A stretch of 64,000 bases of DNA, from positions 269,563 through 333,562 of the forward strand of contig NZ_BMVL01000001.1 in the NCBI RefSeq assembly GCF_014650695.1. Reading direction: 5' to 3'. The position numbers and the translations under genes are program-made. Source of the stretch: Streptomyces avidinii (GTDB lineage: Bacteria > Actinomycetota > Actinomycetes > Streptomycetales > Streptomycetaceae). This document shows, piece after piece, positions 27,325-35,653 of this stretch (positions are counted from its first letter, which is position 1; every line of letters begins with the position of its first letter). The notes below the pieces were generated by a model. The model ran no database searches. It saw only the letters and a list, made by a program, of their open reading frames with translations, and was not told the origin of the DNA.

Positions 27325-27379
27325 ACCATAAGCAGACGGGATTTCCCAAGCATGACCCATTTGTTTCGCACAAGTTAAC
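27325..27379 (-). promoter_or_regulatory. glnA promoter with GlnR-type operator
   Basis: Read on the minus strand, GTTAA-C(6)-GAAAC and GTCAT-N6-GAAAT (27341-27379) follow the GlnR pattern of GTnAC and GnAAC half-sites at 11-base steps. A -10-like TATGGT lies at 27325-27330, so GlnR would bind directly upstream of the polymerase site, as expected for an activator. Confidence 0.78.
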
Positions 27380-27414
27380 CAGGGTCCGGGCGGAGGGCCG
27401 TGCGACGCCACGGG

Positions 27415-27420
27415 TACCGT
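27415..27420 (+). promoter_or_regulatory. -10 box for the RDD gene
   Basis: TACCGT lies six bases before GTG 27427, giving a leaderless transcript. Confidence 0.45.
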
Positions 27421-27426
27421 GTTCGG

Positions 27427-27894
27427 GTGGACAACAGACAGGCAATCGGATCCTGGCTCTCCGGCCCCCGCGCGGCCGCCGAGGACATGGGCGTCGACTT
27501 CGGCTATCCGGGCCAGCGGCTCGGTCTGCCCCAGCAGGGGCCCGGCTCGGTGGCTCGGTTCGGGCGCCGGCTCGGCGCCGTCGCGATCGACTGGATCGGC
27601 TGCCAGCTGATTGCCTACGGGCTGATCACCGGCGGCAATCTGGCCGCGGCGGGCAACTGGACCCTCGGGCTCTTCGTGGCCCTCACCATCCTGACGGTCG
27701 GCACCGTGGGCTTCACCCCCGGCAAGCGGATCCTCGGCCTCCGGGTGATCTCGGAGTCCGGCGGCCGCCTCGGCATCGTCCGGGTGGTCCTGCGCACGGT
27801 GCTGCTGGCCCTGGTCGTCCCGGCGCTGATCTGGGACCGGGACGGCCGCGGCCTGCACGACCGGCTGGCCCGCGCGGTCCAGGTCCGCATCTAG
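27427..27894 (+). CDS. RDD-family membrane protein
   Basis: 155 residues. A soluble start (VDNRQAIGSWLSGPRAAAED) is followed by the RDD core: GRRLGAVAIDWIGCQLIAYG with the paired Arg and Asp, a second helix (LGLFVALTILTVGTVGF), PGKRILGLRV, and a third helix ending DRDGRGLHDRLARAVQV. Function unknown; RDD proteins are small membrane proteins, some linked to ion transport. GTG 27427 is chosen from the -10 spacing. Divergent from glnA, so the GlnR site lies in its upstream region too. Confidence 0.88.
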   Translation: MDNRQAIGSWLSGPRAAAEDMGVDFGYPGQRLGLPQQGPGSVARFGRRLGAVAIDWIGCQLIAYGLITGGNLAAAGNWTLGLFVALTILTVGTVGFTPGKRILGLRVISESGGRLGIVRVVLRTVLLALVVPALIWDRDGRGLHDRLARAVQVRI

Positions 27895-27909
27895 GACGTC
27901 GACACGGAC

Positions 27910-27967
27910 ATACGACACAGGGGTGCCCCCCGAGCCTTCGGGCTCGGGGGGCACCCCTGTGTCGTAT
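27910..27967. terminator. very strong bidirectional terminator
   Basis: A perfect 27-bp stem (27910-27936 with 27941-27967) closed by a TTCG loop, between the convergent RDD and DUF4191 genes. Confidence 0.92.
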
Positions 27968-27987
27968 ACGAAAATCAGGTGACCGGG

Positions 27988-28686
27988 TCAGCGCATCTTT
28001 CCGCCGCGCGGCATCTTCATGCCCTTCGGCATGGGGCCCTTCGGCAGCGGCATGTTGCTCATGAGGTCGCCCATGGCCCGCAGCTTGTCGTTGACCTGGG
28101 TGATCTGGGGTCCGGCCAGCACGCGCGGCAGCTTGAGCAGGGTGGTGCGCACCTTCTTGAGCGGCACCTCGCCCTCGCCCGTGCCCACGATGAAGTCGTG
28201 GACCGGCACGTCCGGCATGATCCGGGCCAGCTTCTTCTTCTCGTTCGCGAGCAGCGGCTTCACGCGGTTCGGGTTGCCCTCGGCGATCAGCACGACGCCG
28301 GCCTTGCCGACGGCCCGGTGGACGATGTCCTGCTGTCGGGTCATCGCGACGGCCGGGGTGGTCGTCCAGCCCCGTCCCACGTTGTCCAGTACGGCCGCGG
28401 CCGCTCCCGGCTGCCCTTCCATCTGCCCGAAGGCGGCCCGCTCGGCCCGTCGCCCGAAGACGATCGCCATCGCGAGGAACGCCACCAGGAATCCCAGGAT
28501 GCCCAGATAGAGCGCGAGCCCGGTCAGGAAGCCGATCGCGAGAAAGACACCGAAGGTGACGATTCCCACGCCCGCGACGATCAGACCGACCTTCGGGTCG
28601 GCCTTGCGCGTCATCTTGTACGTGAGGGCGATCTGCTTCAGTCGCCCGGGGTTCGCAGCAGTCTCTGCGTTTGACTTCCTCGCCAT
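27988..28686 (-). CDS. DUF4191 family membrane protein
   Basis: 232 residues, starting MARKSNAETAANPGRLKQIA. Two adjacent membrane helices (VGLIVAGVGIVTFGVFLAIG, LTGLALYLGILGFLVAFLAM) are followed by a cytosolic domain with RAERAAFGQMEGQPGAAAAV and a basic Met/Gly/Pro tail. Actinobacterial DUF4191; function unknown. ATG 28686 lacks a ribosome site. It lies 10 bases after the small upstream gene and TAAACT at 28694-28699 could give a leaderless message. Confidence 0.88.
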   Translation of the reverse strand: MARKSNAETAANPGRLKQIALTYKMTRKADPKVGLIVAGVGIVTFGVFLAIGFLTGLALYLGILGFLVAFLAMAIVFGRRAERAAFGQMEGQPGAAAAVLDNVGRGWTTTPAVAMTRQQDIVHRAVGKAGVVLIAEGNPNRVKPLLANEKKKLARIMPDVPVHDFIVGTGEGEVPLKKVRTTLLKLPRVLAGPQITQVNDKLRAMGDLMSNMPLPKGPMPKGMKMPRGGKMR

Positions 28687-28693
28687 ACAGCGA

Positions 28694-28699
28694 AGTTTA
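28694..28699 (-). promoter_or_regulatory. possible internal -10 box for the DUF4191 gene
   Basis: TAAACT on the minus strand, overlapping the stop of the small upstream gene and seven bases before ATG 28686. Confidence 0.35.
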
Positions 28700-28894
28700 C
28701 GTGGCCTGCGGGGTTCGGGTAGCCGCGGCCTCAAGTACATGTTCGGTTTCGACCCGGTCCTTGGCCCGCTTGCGGTCCTCCAGGACCGCCGTCCAGGCGT
28801 TGCGGCGGGCCCCGCTCATCAGCAGGGACTCAATGCCCCGGAAGGCGTCGGAGAAGGTCGGGATGGCAATGGCGCGTACGGGCGCGGCCTGCAT
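28697..28894 (-). CDS. small conserved hypothetical protein
   Basis: 65 residues starting MQAAPVRAIAIPTFSDAFRG, with a basic amphipathic stretch (ARRNAWTAVLEDRKRAKDRV). ATG 28894 has AAAGGG nine bases upstream; GTG 28912 would add six residues. No function recognised. It sits between lipA and the DUF4191 gene with its own promoter and is separated from lipA by a terminator. Confidence 0.68.
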   Translation of the reverse strand: MQAAPVRAIAIPTFSDAFRGIESLLMSGARRNAWTAVLEDRKRAKDRVETEHVLEAAATRTPQAT

Positions 28895-28974
28895 GATGTC
28901 GATCCCTTTCACGATGCTCGCCTCGGCGTGATGCGAGCGGTGTGTGCGGTGCGTGGACCAAGCGTCACTGACTG

Positions 28975-29003
28975 GTGTTACCAGGGCGTGACCGGTCGGT
29001 CAA
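28975..29003 (-). promoter_or_regulatory. promoter of the small gene upstream of DUF4191
   Basis: On the minus strand TTGACC (28998-29003) and TAACAC (28975-28980) are 17 bases apart, a vegetative-type promoter. Confidence 0.5.
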
Positions 29004-29024
29004 ATGTGATGTACACGTTGCAAA

Positions 29025-29081
29025 CACTGACGCGGCCCGCCGGACTCTTCCTCGAGAAAGAGCCTAGGGGCCGCGTCAGTG
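29025..29081 (-). terminator. terminator after lipA
   Basis: A 14-bp stem CACTGACGCGGCCC with its inverse around a 29-base interior, downstream of the lipA stop. Confidence 0.75.
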
Positions 29082-29151
29082 CGGTGTTACTCGTTAGTAA
29101 CGCTTTGTGTGCGACTTCACACGTTCGCCGCACGGCCGATCGCGCATGCGA

Positions 29152-30099
29152 TCAAACAGTCGCGCGCTTCTCCATCGCCTGCTGGTACAGGCGGCCCGCC
29201 CGGTACGAGGACCGGACCAGCGGGCCGGACATCACGCCGGAGTAGCCGATCTCCTCGGCCTCCTTCGCCAGCTCCACGAACTCGGCCGGCTTCACCCAGC
29301 GCTCCACGGGGTGGTGCCGCGGCGAGGGCCGCAGGTACTGGGTGATGGTGATGAGCTCGCAGCCGGCCTCGTGCAGGTCCTTCAGGGCCTGCGAGACCTC
29401 CTCGCGCTCCTCGCCCATGCCGAGGATCAGGTTCGACTTGGTCACCAGGCCGTAGGCGCGGGCCTTGGTGATCACTTCGAGCGAGCGCTCGTAGCGGAAG
29501 CCGGGGCGGATCCGCTTGAAGATCCGCGGCACCGTCTCGACGTTGTGCGCGAAGACCTCGGGGCGGGAGGCGAAGACCTCCTCCAGCAGCTCCGGGACCG
29601 CGTTGAAGTCGGGGGCCAGCAGCTCGACCTTGGTGTGCCCGCTCTCGCGGCCCGCCGTCTGCTGGTGGATCTGGCGCACGGTCTCCGCGTACAGCCAGGC
29701 GCCGCCGTCGGCCAGGTCGTCGCGCGCGACGCCCGTGATGGTGGCGTAGTTCAGGTCCATCGTGACCACGGACTCGCCGACGCGCCGCGGCTCGTCACGG
29801 TCCAGCGCCTCGGGCTTGCCCGTGTCGATCTGGCAGAAGTCACAGCGCCGGGTGCACTGGTCACCACCGATGAGGAAGGTGGCCTCGCGGTCCTCCCAGC
29901 ATTCGTAGATGTTCGGACAACCGGCTTCCTGGCACACCGTGTGCAGTCCTTCGCCCTTCACCAGGGCCTGCATCTTGGTGTACTCGGGACCCATCTTCGC
30001 CCGGGTCTTGATCCACTCGGGCTTGCGCTCGATGGGGGTCTGGGCGTTACGGACCTCCAGGCGCAGCATCTTGCGTCCGTCGGGTGCGACTGCGGACAC
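29152..30099 (-). CDS. lipA: lipoyl synthase
   Basis: 315 residues. The auxiliary cluster motif is Cys56-x4-Cys61-x5-Cys67 ([12 protein letters not shown]) and the radical-SAM motif is Cys82-x3-Cys86-x2-Cys89 (CTRRCDFC). LMGMGE-type and [11 protein letters not shown] stretches also fit, the latter here as [11 protein letters not shown]. It inserts two sulfurs into octanoyl groups already on E2 or GcvH, completing lipoate made by LipB. GTG 30099 has GGGAG upstream. It lies 109 bases after lipB on the same strand, likely one unit, and supplies the E2 at 14241. Confidence 0.97.
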   Translation of the reverse strand: MSAVAPDGRKMLRLEVRNAQTPIERKPEWIKTRAKMGPEYTKMQALVKGEGLHTVCQEAGCPNIYECWEDREATFLIGGDQCTRRCDFCQIDTGKPEALDRDEPRRVGESVVTMDLNYATITGVARDDLADGGAWLYAETVRQIHQQTAGRESGHTKVELLAPDFNAVPELLEEVFASRPEVFAHNVETVPRIFKRIRPGFRYERSLEVITKARAYGLVTKSNLILGMGEEREEVSQALKDLHEAGCELITITQYLRPSPRHHPVERWVKPAEFVELAKEAEEIGYSGVMSGPLVRSSYRAGRLYQQAMEKRATV

Positions 30100-30208
30100 G
30101 ACCGGCTCCCTGTGACTTCGATTGTTCGGGCGCCCACCAGGGTACGCCCGTAATTTCGTACGCTCTTACGTCGGCCAACCTGCGAGCGACCGGCCGCATT
30201 CCCGAGGG

Positions 30209-31009
30209 CTAGGCGCCCGCGACCGGCTCGATTTCGCGGGGGCGCAGTTCGGCGTGCTCCAGTACGTCCTTCAGATGGCGCTCGGCCACCGGCAGCACCT
30301 CGGCGATGGTGATCTCGCGGCCCAGCTCGTAGGAGAGCGAGGTCACACCGGCATCCCGGATCCCGCAGGGGATGATCCGGTCGAACCAGGTGCTGTCCGG
30401 GTTCACGTTGATCGCGAAGCCGTGCATCGTGACGCCCTTGGCGACCCGGATGCCGATGGCGGCGAGCTTGCGGTCCTCGCGGCGCTGGCCGGCGTTGGAC
30501 GGGGCGTACTCGGGGCCGTTCAGCCGCGCGTCGAACTCCTCGTCGTGCAGCCGGGGGTCGAACTCCAGGGAGAGGCCGCCGATCGTGGGGCGCTCCTCGA
30601 CCGGGTCGCCCAGGACCCAGACGCCGGAGCGGCCCTCGACCCGGGTGGTCTCCACGCCGAACTCGGCGGCGGTGCGGATCAGGGCCTCTTCGAGGCGGCG
30701 GACGTGTGCGACCACGTCGACCGGGCGGGGCAGCTTCATGATCGGGTAGCCGACCAGCTGGCCCGGCCCGTGCCAGGTGATCTTGCCGCCGCGGTCCACG
30801 TCGACGACGGGAGTGCCGTCGAGCGGGCGCTCGCTGGGGTCGGTGCGCCGGCCCGCCGTGTAGACCGGCAGGTGCTCCAGCAGCAGGCAGGTGTCCTCGA
30901 TCTCGTCCGCGAAGCGGGCGGCGTGCACCCTGCGCTGCTCTTCCCAGGCCCGGGTGTACTCGACGGATTCCGGCCCGAAGCCCAGATGGACAAACCCAAG
31001 CTCAGCCAC
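30209..31009 (-). CDS. lipB: octanoyltransferase
   Basis: 266 residues. LipB signature [18 protein letters not shown] (73-90), catalytic Lys181 in [20 protein letters not shown] and Cys215 in [10 protein letters not shown]. It moves octanoate from acyl carrier protein to lipoyl domains. A charged insertion of about 40 residues ([20 protein letters not shown] and on) precedes the catalytic Lys and is longer than in the enteric enzyme. GTG 31009 has AGGAGG upstream. Confidence 0.97.
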   Translation of the reverse strand: MAELGFVHLGFGPESVEYTRAWEEQRRVHAARFADEIEDTCLLLEHLPVYTAGRRTDPSERPLDGTPVVDVDRGGKITWHGPGQLVGYPIMKLPRPVDVVAHVRRLEEALIRTAAEFGVETTRVEGRSGVWVLGDPVEERPTIGGLSLEFDPRLHDEEFDARLNGPEYAPSNAGQRREDRKLAAIGIRVAKGVTMHGFAINVNPDSTWFDRIIPCGIRDAGVTSLSYELGREITIAEVLPVAERHLKDVLEHAELRPREIEPVAGA

Positions 31010-31130
31010 CGCAGCGCCTCCTCATTGAACCTGCTGTGTGCACGTACCTCACTGAGCAAGGGTACGGCGGCCCGTCCCGGCCCCTTCGGGCCCCCTTCGA
31101 GCCGCTCCCGGGGCCGCCTCCGGGGCTCCT

Positions 31131-31415
31131 TCAGGACCCCGGCGCAGGCTCCACCGGGGGCCACGGCAGCTGCTTCGGCCGGCGCCGCCCCTTGGGCGGC
31201 CGGTCCGGGTCCTCGTCGGCGCGCGGCAGGCGCCGGTGGCCCTCCGAGTGGTCGTTGACCCAGCCGCACACCCCGCACGCGTACCGGCCGTCGAGCCCCG
31301 CGATGTAGGTGCCGCAGCGCCGGCACTCCGCCTCGGTCAGTTCGGGCGGGGACAGGGGGGCTGTGGATTCGGTTCGCTCCTCGGGGAGGTGCGCCCCGTG
31401 GGGCCGAGGGGTCAT
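31131..31415 (-). CDS. small zinc-ribbon protein
   Basis: 94 residues. Two C-x2-C knuckles (CRRCGTYIAG and CGVCGWVN) form a zinc ribbon; the flanks are Pro/Arg rich and disordered. Function unknown. TACGCT seven bases before ATG 31415 on the minus strand indicates a leaderless message. Upstream of lipB, 121 bases away, and divergent from the TPR regulator. Confidence 0.75.
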   Translation of the reverse strand: MTPRPHGAHLPEERTESTAPLSPPELTEAECRRCGTYIAGLDGRYACGVCGWVNDHSEGHRRLPRADEDPDRPPKGRRRPKQLPWPPVEPAPGS

Positions 31416-31422
31416 GGGCCGC

Positions 31423-31428
31423 AGCGTA
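31423..31428 (-). promoter_or_regulatory. -10 box for the zinc-ribbon gene
   Basis: TACGCT on the minus strand, seven bases before ATG 31415. Confidence 0.45.
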
Positions 31429-31588
31429 CGCGGGCGGAGGGGTCCGGTCCGTAAAGGACCCTACGCATTCTGCACACGATCGGATGAATGTGGGGCAGAG
31501 AGGGCGGCATCGGCGAAGTTCGCCGCTACATTCACGCCGTTCACAGGGCCGGGACCCCGGTCCGTCACGTCAGGAGACCGTGGAGCCG

Positions 31589-33028
31589 ATGACGGAACGA
31601 CCTGCCCAGCGCGTCCCCAACCGGCAGCTCGCGGCGCTGATCGCGGAAGCCGGGTTCTCCAACGCCGGGCTCGCCCGCCGTGTCGACCAGCTCGGCCTGG
31701 AGCACGGTCTTGATCTGCGGTACGACAAAACCTCGGTGACCAGATGGCTGCGCGGGCAGCAGCCACGCGGCACCACCCCCGCGCTGATCGCCGAGGTGTT
31801 CACGCGGCGCCTCGGACGGCGGCTCTCCGCCCAGGACCTGGGCCTGGACGCCTGTGCGCCCGTCTACGCGGGCCTGGAGTTCGCGGCCACCCCCGAGGAG
31901 GCCGTCGACATCGCGAGCGGGCTGTGGCGCAAGGACTCCGGCTCGCACGCCGAGCTCCGGAAGATCGCCTTCACCCCCGCCGGGCTGGTCGTGCCCAGCC
32001 GCGACTGGCTCATCGGGCGGGCCGACGAACGGGTCGGCCGGGGCGCGGAGCCCGCGGCGGCCCGCGTCCCGCTGCAGGGGCGGGCCTCGGTGCCCCGGCA
32101 GCGCCAGATCGACCGCGGCCCCGGGCAGCGCGTGACCGGCGGGGACATCGCCGCGCTGAGATCGGTGAGCGAGCTGTTCCGGACCCTGGACCAGGCCTAC
32201 GGCGGCGGGCACGCCCGGCAGGCCCTGGTGCGCTACCTGGAGCACGAGGCCGAGCCGATGCTCCGCGGGACCTACGGGGAGACCACCGGGCGGCGGCTGT
32301 TCTCGGCCGCCGCCGATCTGACCCGGCTCGCGGGCTGGACCTCCTACGACATCGCCGCGCACGGGCTGGCCCAGCGGTACTTCGTGCAGGCGCTGCGGCT
32401 CGCGCAGGCGGCCGCCGACCGCCCGTACGGCTCGTACGTGCTCGTCACCATGAGCCGGCAGGCGGTCTACCTCGGCCACGGCCGCGAGGCCGTCCAGCTG
32501 GCCCGGGTGGCCCAGCAGGGCGTCGGCTCCGGCCCGCCGCCGGTGGTCCAGGCGCTGCTCCACTCGGCCGAGGCGCGCGGACACGCGGTTCTCGGCGAGG
32601 TCCGCGCGGCGACCGCCTCCCTGGTGCGGGCCGAGCGGGCGCTGGGCGCGGCCCGGCCGGGGGACGACGTACCGCACTGGGCGCGGCCCTTCGACGAGGC
32701 GCAGCTGGCGGACGAGTTCGGGCACTGCCACCGGGACCTCCAGCAGTACCGGGCCTCGGCGCAGCACGCGGAGCGGTCCCTGCAGCTGCGGGCGCCCGGG
32801 TACGCGCGGTCCCGGTTGTTCTGCCGGGTGGTGCTGGCCACGGCCCGGCTGGGGCTGGGCGAGCTGGACCAGGCGTGCGCGCTGGGCGCGGAGGCGGCGC
32901 AGCAGGCGATGGAGATGCGGTCGGTGCGCGCGGTGGAGTACGTACGGGACTTCGAGCGGCGGCTGGAGCCGTACCGGGACGCCTCGGCCGTGCGGACCTA
33001 CCGGGACCGGGTGGCGGCCCTGTCCTGA
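31589..33028 (+). CDS. TPR-containing regulator of the NsdA type
   Basis: 479 residues. An N-terminal HTH-like part (PNRQLAALIAEAGFSNAGLA, RYDKTSVTRWLRGQQPRGTT) recalls XRE domains; the C-terminal half is a chain of helical TPR-like repeats (AEARGHAVLGEVRAATASLV and later). This is the layout of Streptomyces regulators such as NsdA that affect differentiation and antibiotic production; the specific role is unknown. ATG 31589 has GGAG close upstream and gives the usual MTERPAQRVPNRQ start. Confidence 0.8.
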   Translation: MTERPAQRVPNRQLAALIAEAGFSNAGLARRVDQLGLEHGLDLRYDKTSVTRWLRGQQPRGTTPALIAEVFTRRLGRRLSAQDLGLDACAPVYAGLEFAATPEEAVDIASGLWRKDSGSHAELRKIAFTPAGLVVPSRDWLIGRADERVGRGAEPAAARVPLQGRASVPRQRQIDRGPGQRVTGGDIAALRSVSELFRTLDQAYGGGHARQALVRYLEHEAEPMLRGTYGETTGRRLFSAAADLTRLAGWTSYDIAAHGLAQRYFVQALRLAQAAADRPYGSYVLVTMSRQAVYLGHGREAVQLARVAQQGVGSGPPPVVQALLHSAEARGHAVLGEVRAATASLVRAERALGAARPGDDVPHWARPFDEAQLADEFGHCHRDLQQYRASAQHAERSLQLRAPGYARSRLFCRVVLATARLGLGELDQACALGAEAAQQAMEMRSVRAVEYVRDFERRLEPYRDASAVRTYRDRVAALS

Positions 33029-33042
33029 GCGGACGCGCAGCA

Positions 33043-33073
33043 GGGGCCCGGTCCCGTGGCGGGACCGGGCCCC
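33043..33073. terminator. bidirectional terminator
   Basis: A perfect 14-bp stem GGGGCCCGGTCCCG with its inverse and a three-base TGG loop, between convergent genes. Confidence 0.9.
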
Positions 33074-33091
33074 CGGGGGCGTCTGTGGTTC

Positions 33092-34363
33092 TCAGGCCGC
33101 CACCGGAAGGGCGGGCTCCGGGGCGACCGGGAGCGGGATGCCGAAGTCGCGCAGGACGGCGCCGGCGGCGCGGCGGGCCGAGTGCAGGGCTCCCTGGACG
33201 GTGTTGGTGTCGCGGTGGTCACCGCATACGTACAGCCCGGCCAGTACCCGTACGGGACGCCGCAGGTCGTGGGGCGGGGGCATCGCGGGTACCGCCTCCG
33301 GGGTGTGGTGGACGGCCAGCAGCTCCCACTCGCGGGTGGGGGTGTCGTAGAGCCGGGCCAGCCGGGAGGCGACCGAGCGCGCGGGCGGCGGCGGGCCGAG
33401 CACGGTGGTGGTGACCAGGCTCCGGCCGGCCGGGGCCCGCGTCGGGTCCACCGCGCTCATCACGGCCGTGTGGGCGACGGGCCACCTGGGGTCCCCGTCC
33501 AGGAGCAGCGAGCCGTCCCTGGGCAGGGGCGCGGCGGTGGCGTGGTGCAGGACGGTGACCTCGTGGAAGGCGGGCACGCGCAGGCCGGGCAGCAGCTCGG
33601 CGGCGGCCCGGGCTCCGGTGGCCAGGAGGACGGAGCGGCAGCGGAAGTCGCCGTGCTCCTCAGTGGTGACCAGGTTGGTCGCCACCGACCGGACCCGGAC
33701 CCCGGTGCGTACGGTGCCGGGGGGCAGGGCGGCGGCGAGCAGGTCCGGCAGGGCCGCCGCGCCGCCCTCGGGCACGGCGAGCCGGCCGCGGGCGAAGGTG
33801 CGCAGGGCGAGGTCGGCGACCCGGCTGGACGTGCTGAGCTCCGGGTCGCGCAGCAGGGTGGCCAGGAGCGGGCGGAGCGCCCCGTGCAGGGTGCGCGGTG
33901 GCAGCCCGCGGGAGCGCAGGGCGGCGTACGCCGTGCGTTCGGGCCGGGCGAGCAGTTTCTCCTCGGGCAGCGTGGCGAGCCGGCCGAGGGCGGCGCTGAT
34001 CCGGGCCTGGTCGAGGGAGCCGCTGGCCAGGGCCCGGGCCGGGGTGAGGACCCCGACCCGAAGCTGTTTCCCGTCGGTGTGGACGAGGACTCCCGGTGTG
34101 AACGGTCGCAGGGTCAGGGCCTGCAGGCCGGGGGTGCGTTCGAGCTCCGTGTACGAGGTGTTGAGCAACTGGCCGATCCGGTCCAGCCGGAACCCGTCGG
34201 CGGACTCGGTGGCCATCCGTCCGCCGGGGTCGTCCGCGGCCTCCAGGACGGTGACCGTGACTCCCGCTGCGATCAGGTGCTGCGCTGCCGCGAGTCCTGA
34301 GACTCCGGCTCCTACGATGACGACGTCCGCATGGTGTGCGGCATGGTGTGCGCTGCTGAGCAC
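33092..34363 (-). CDS. FAD-dependent amine oxidase / desaturase-like oxidoreductase
   Basis: 423 residues. N-terminal dinucleotide motif VVIVGAGVSGLAAAQHLIAA, then LEAADDPGGRM, the amine-oxidase/phytoene-desaturase GGR signature, and a C-terminal FAD motif around VLAGLYVCGDHRDTNTVQGA. The substrate is unknown. GTG 34363 (VLSSAHHAAHHADV) has GGGGAGGGG upstream; a start further 5' is possible. Two 26-base direct repeats lie upstream at 34462-34519. Confidence 0.88.
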   Translation of the reverse strand: MLSSAHHAAHHADVVIVGAGVSGLAAAQHLIAAGVTVTVLEAADDPGGRMATESADGFRLDRIGQLLNTSYTELERTPGLQALTLRPFTPGVLVHTDGKQLRVGVLTPARALASGSLDQARISAALGRLATLPEEKLLARPERTAYAALRSRGLPPRTLHGALRPLLATLLRDPELSTSSRVADLALRTFARGRLAVPEGGAAALPDLLAAALPPGTVRTGVRVRSVATNLVTTEEHGDFRCRSVLLATGARAAAELLPGLRVPAFHEVTVLHHATAAPLPRDGSLLLDGDPRWPVAHTAVMSAVDPTRAPAGRSLVTTTVLGPPPPARSVASRLARLYDTPTREWELLAVHHTPEAVPAMPPPHDLRRPVRVLAGLYVCGDHRDTNTVQGALHSARRAAGAVLRDFGIPLPVAPEPALPVAA

Positions 34364-34461
34364 GTGCCCCTCCCCGAGGTCGGCGCGGCTGTGTGGGGAT
34401 CCTCCTTCCCCCAACCGGCTAAAGGGGAACCCGAGTTCGGTGTGGTATTGCGGTCAAGTCC

Positions 34462-34519
34462 GGTCGCACGACGGTCGCATACGGATCACAAACGGTCGCA
34501 CGGTGGTCGCACGCGGATC
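34462..34519. repeat. two 26-base direct repeats upstream of the FAD oxidoreductase
   Basis: 34462-34487 and 34494-34519 match at 22 of 26 positions with a 32-base period; each holds two GGTCGCA units and ends CGGATC. They lie about 100-155 bases upstream of GTG 34363 and could be iterated regulator sites. Confidence 0.65.
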
Positions 34520-34541
34520 TCGTGGGGCTCCCGGGGAGCCC

Positions 34542-35438
34542 TCAGGGGGAGGGCAGTGCGGCGCGGATCGCCTGCTCGATGCCCGGATCGCGGAAGACGA
34601 AGCCGGACTCCAGCAGCCGCGCGGGCCGGGCCCGCTGACTGCCCAGCACGTCCTCGGCGAACTCCCCGAGCACGACGCGCAGCGCCACGGCCGGTACGGG
34701 CAGCACCGCGGGCCGGTGCAGCACCCGGGCCATGACCTCGGTGACCTGCCGGTTGGTCAGCGGCTCCGGAGCGGTCAGGTTGACCGGGCCGGACAGGGCG
34801 GGGGTGTCGATGATGTGCCGCAGAGCGGCGACCTCGTCGCGGAGCGAGATGTACGACCAGTACTGGCGGCCGTTGCCGAGCCGGCCGCCGAGACCGGCGC
34901 GGAAGAGGGGGAACATCCGCCCCCAGGCTCCGCCCTCGCGGGCGACGACCAGGCCGGTACGGGCGAACGCCGTCCGGATCCCGGCCTCCTGGGCGGCGTC
35001 GGCCGCCGCCTCCCACTCCACGCACACCGAGGGCAGGAACCCCTGCCCGGCCGGGGCGTCCTCGTCGACGGGCCGGTCGCCGGTGTCCCCGTAGTAGCCG
35101 ACGGCGGAACCGCTGACCAGGACCGCGGGCGGCTCGTCGAGGGCGGCGAGGGCGTTCGCGAGCGCGGCGGTGCCGAGCACCCGGCTGTCGCGGATCTCCC
35201 TCTTGTACGCAGCCGTCCACCGGTGGTCCCCGACCCCGGCCCCGGCCAGGTGCACGACGGCTCCGCAGCCGGCCAGCCCGGCCGGGTCCACGTACCCGCC
35301 TGCCGGATCCCACCGCGCCTCGTCCGCCCCGACCGGCTCCCGCCGCACGAACCGCACCACCTCGTGCCCGTCCGCCCGCAGGGACCGCACGAGTGCACTT
35401 CCGATGAGCCCGGTCGCCCCGGTGACAGCAATCCGCAT
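34542..35438 (-). CDS. TIGR01777 family NAD(P)-binding epimerase-like protein
   Basis: 298 residues. The start MRIAVTGATGLIGSALVRSL is an SDR-type nucleotide fold. VVHLAGAGVGDHRWTAAYKR, SGSAVGYYGD and the C-terminal VLGEFAEDVLGSQRARPARL are TIGR01777 (SulA-like) hallmarks. Substrate unknown. ATG 35438 lies six bases after a -10-like CAGGAT, possibly leaderless. Same strand as the FAD oxidoreductase but separated by the direct-repeat region. Confidence 0.9.
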   Translation of the reverse strand: MRIAVTGATGLIGSALVRSLRADGHEVVRFVRREPVGADEARWDPAGGYVDPAGLAGCGAVVHLAGAGVGDHRWTAAYKREIRDSRVLGTAALANALAALDEPPAVLVSGSAVGYYGDTGDRPVDEDAPAGQGFLPSVCVEWEAAADAAQEAGIRTAFARTGLVVAREGGAWGRMFPLFRAGLGGRLGNGRQYWSYISLRDEVAALRHIIDTPALSGPVNLTAPEPLTNRQVTEVMARVLHRPAVLPVPAVALRVVLGEFAEDVLGSQRARPARLLESGFVFRDPGIEQAIRAALPSP

Positions 35439-35547
35439 GCCCCCATCCTGCCGGGCCGCTGCGCGGGCTCGGCGGGATTCGGGGGGTGTGCCGCCCCGTT
35501 TTCCCCACGGGCCGAGCCCGGCCCGGGCCACCACACGGCGCTCCGCG

Positions 35548-35606
35548 CCCGCGCCTCAAGCGCCGGCGGGGCTGAAACACCGGCCCGCCGGCGTGTGAGG
35601 CGCGGG
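35548..35606. repeat. intergenic inverted-repeat element, copy B
   Basis: 23-base arms at 35548-35570 and 35584-35606 are inverted copies with two mismatches and a 13-base loop. The core CGCGCCTCAAGCGCCGGCGG matches the arm of copy A at 3723-3748 closely. It lies between two minus-strand genes. Confidence 0.68.
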
Positions 35607-35653
35607 GTCCGGGGCGGAGCCCCGATGTCCGGCCGGGCCGGGGCGGGGCCCGG

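Noticed and set aside
29086..29101. GTTACT-CGTT-AGTAAC palindrome as an operator
   Set aside because: It sits between the lipA stop and its terminator, downstream of any promoter seen, so a regulatory role is doubtful.
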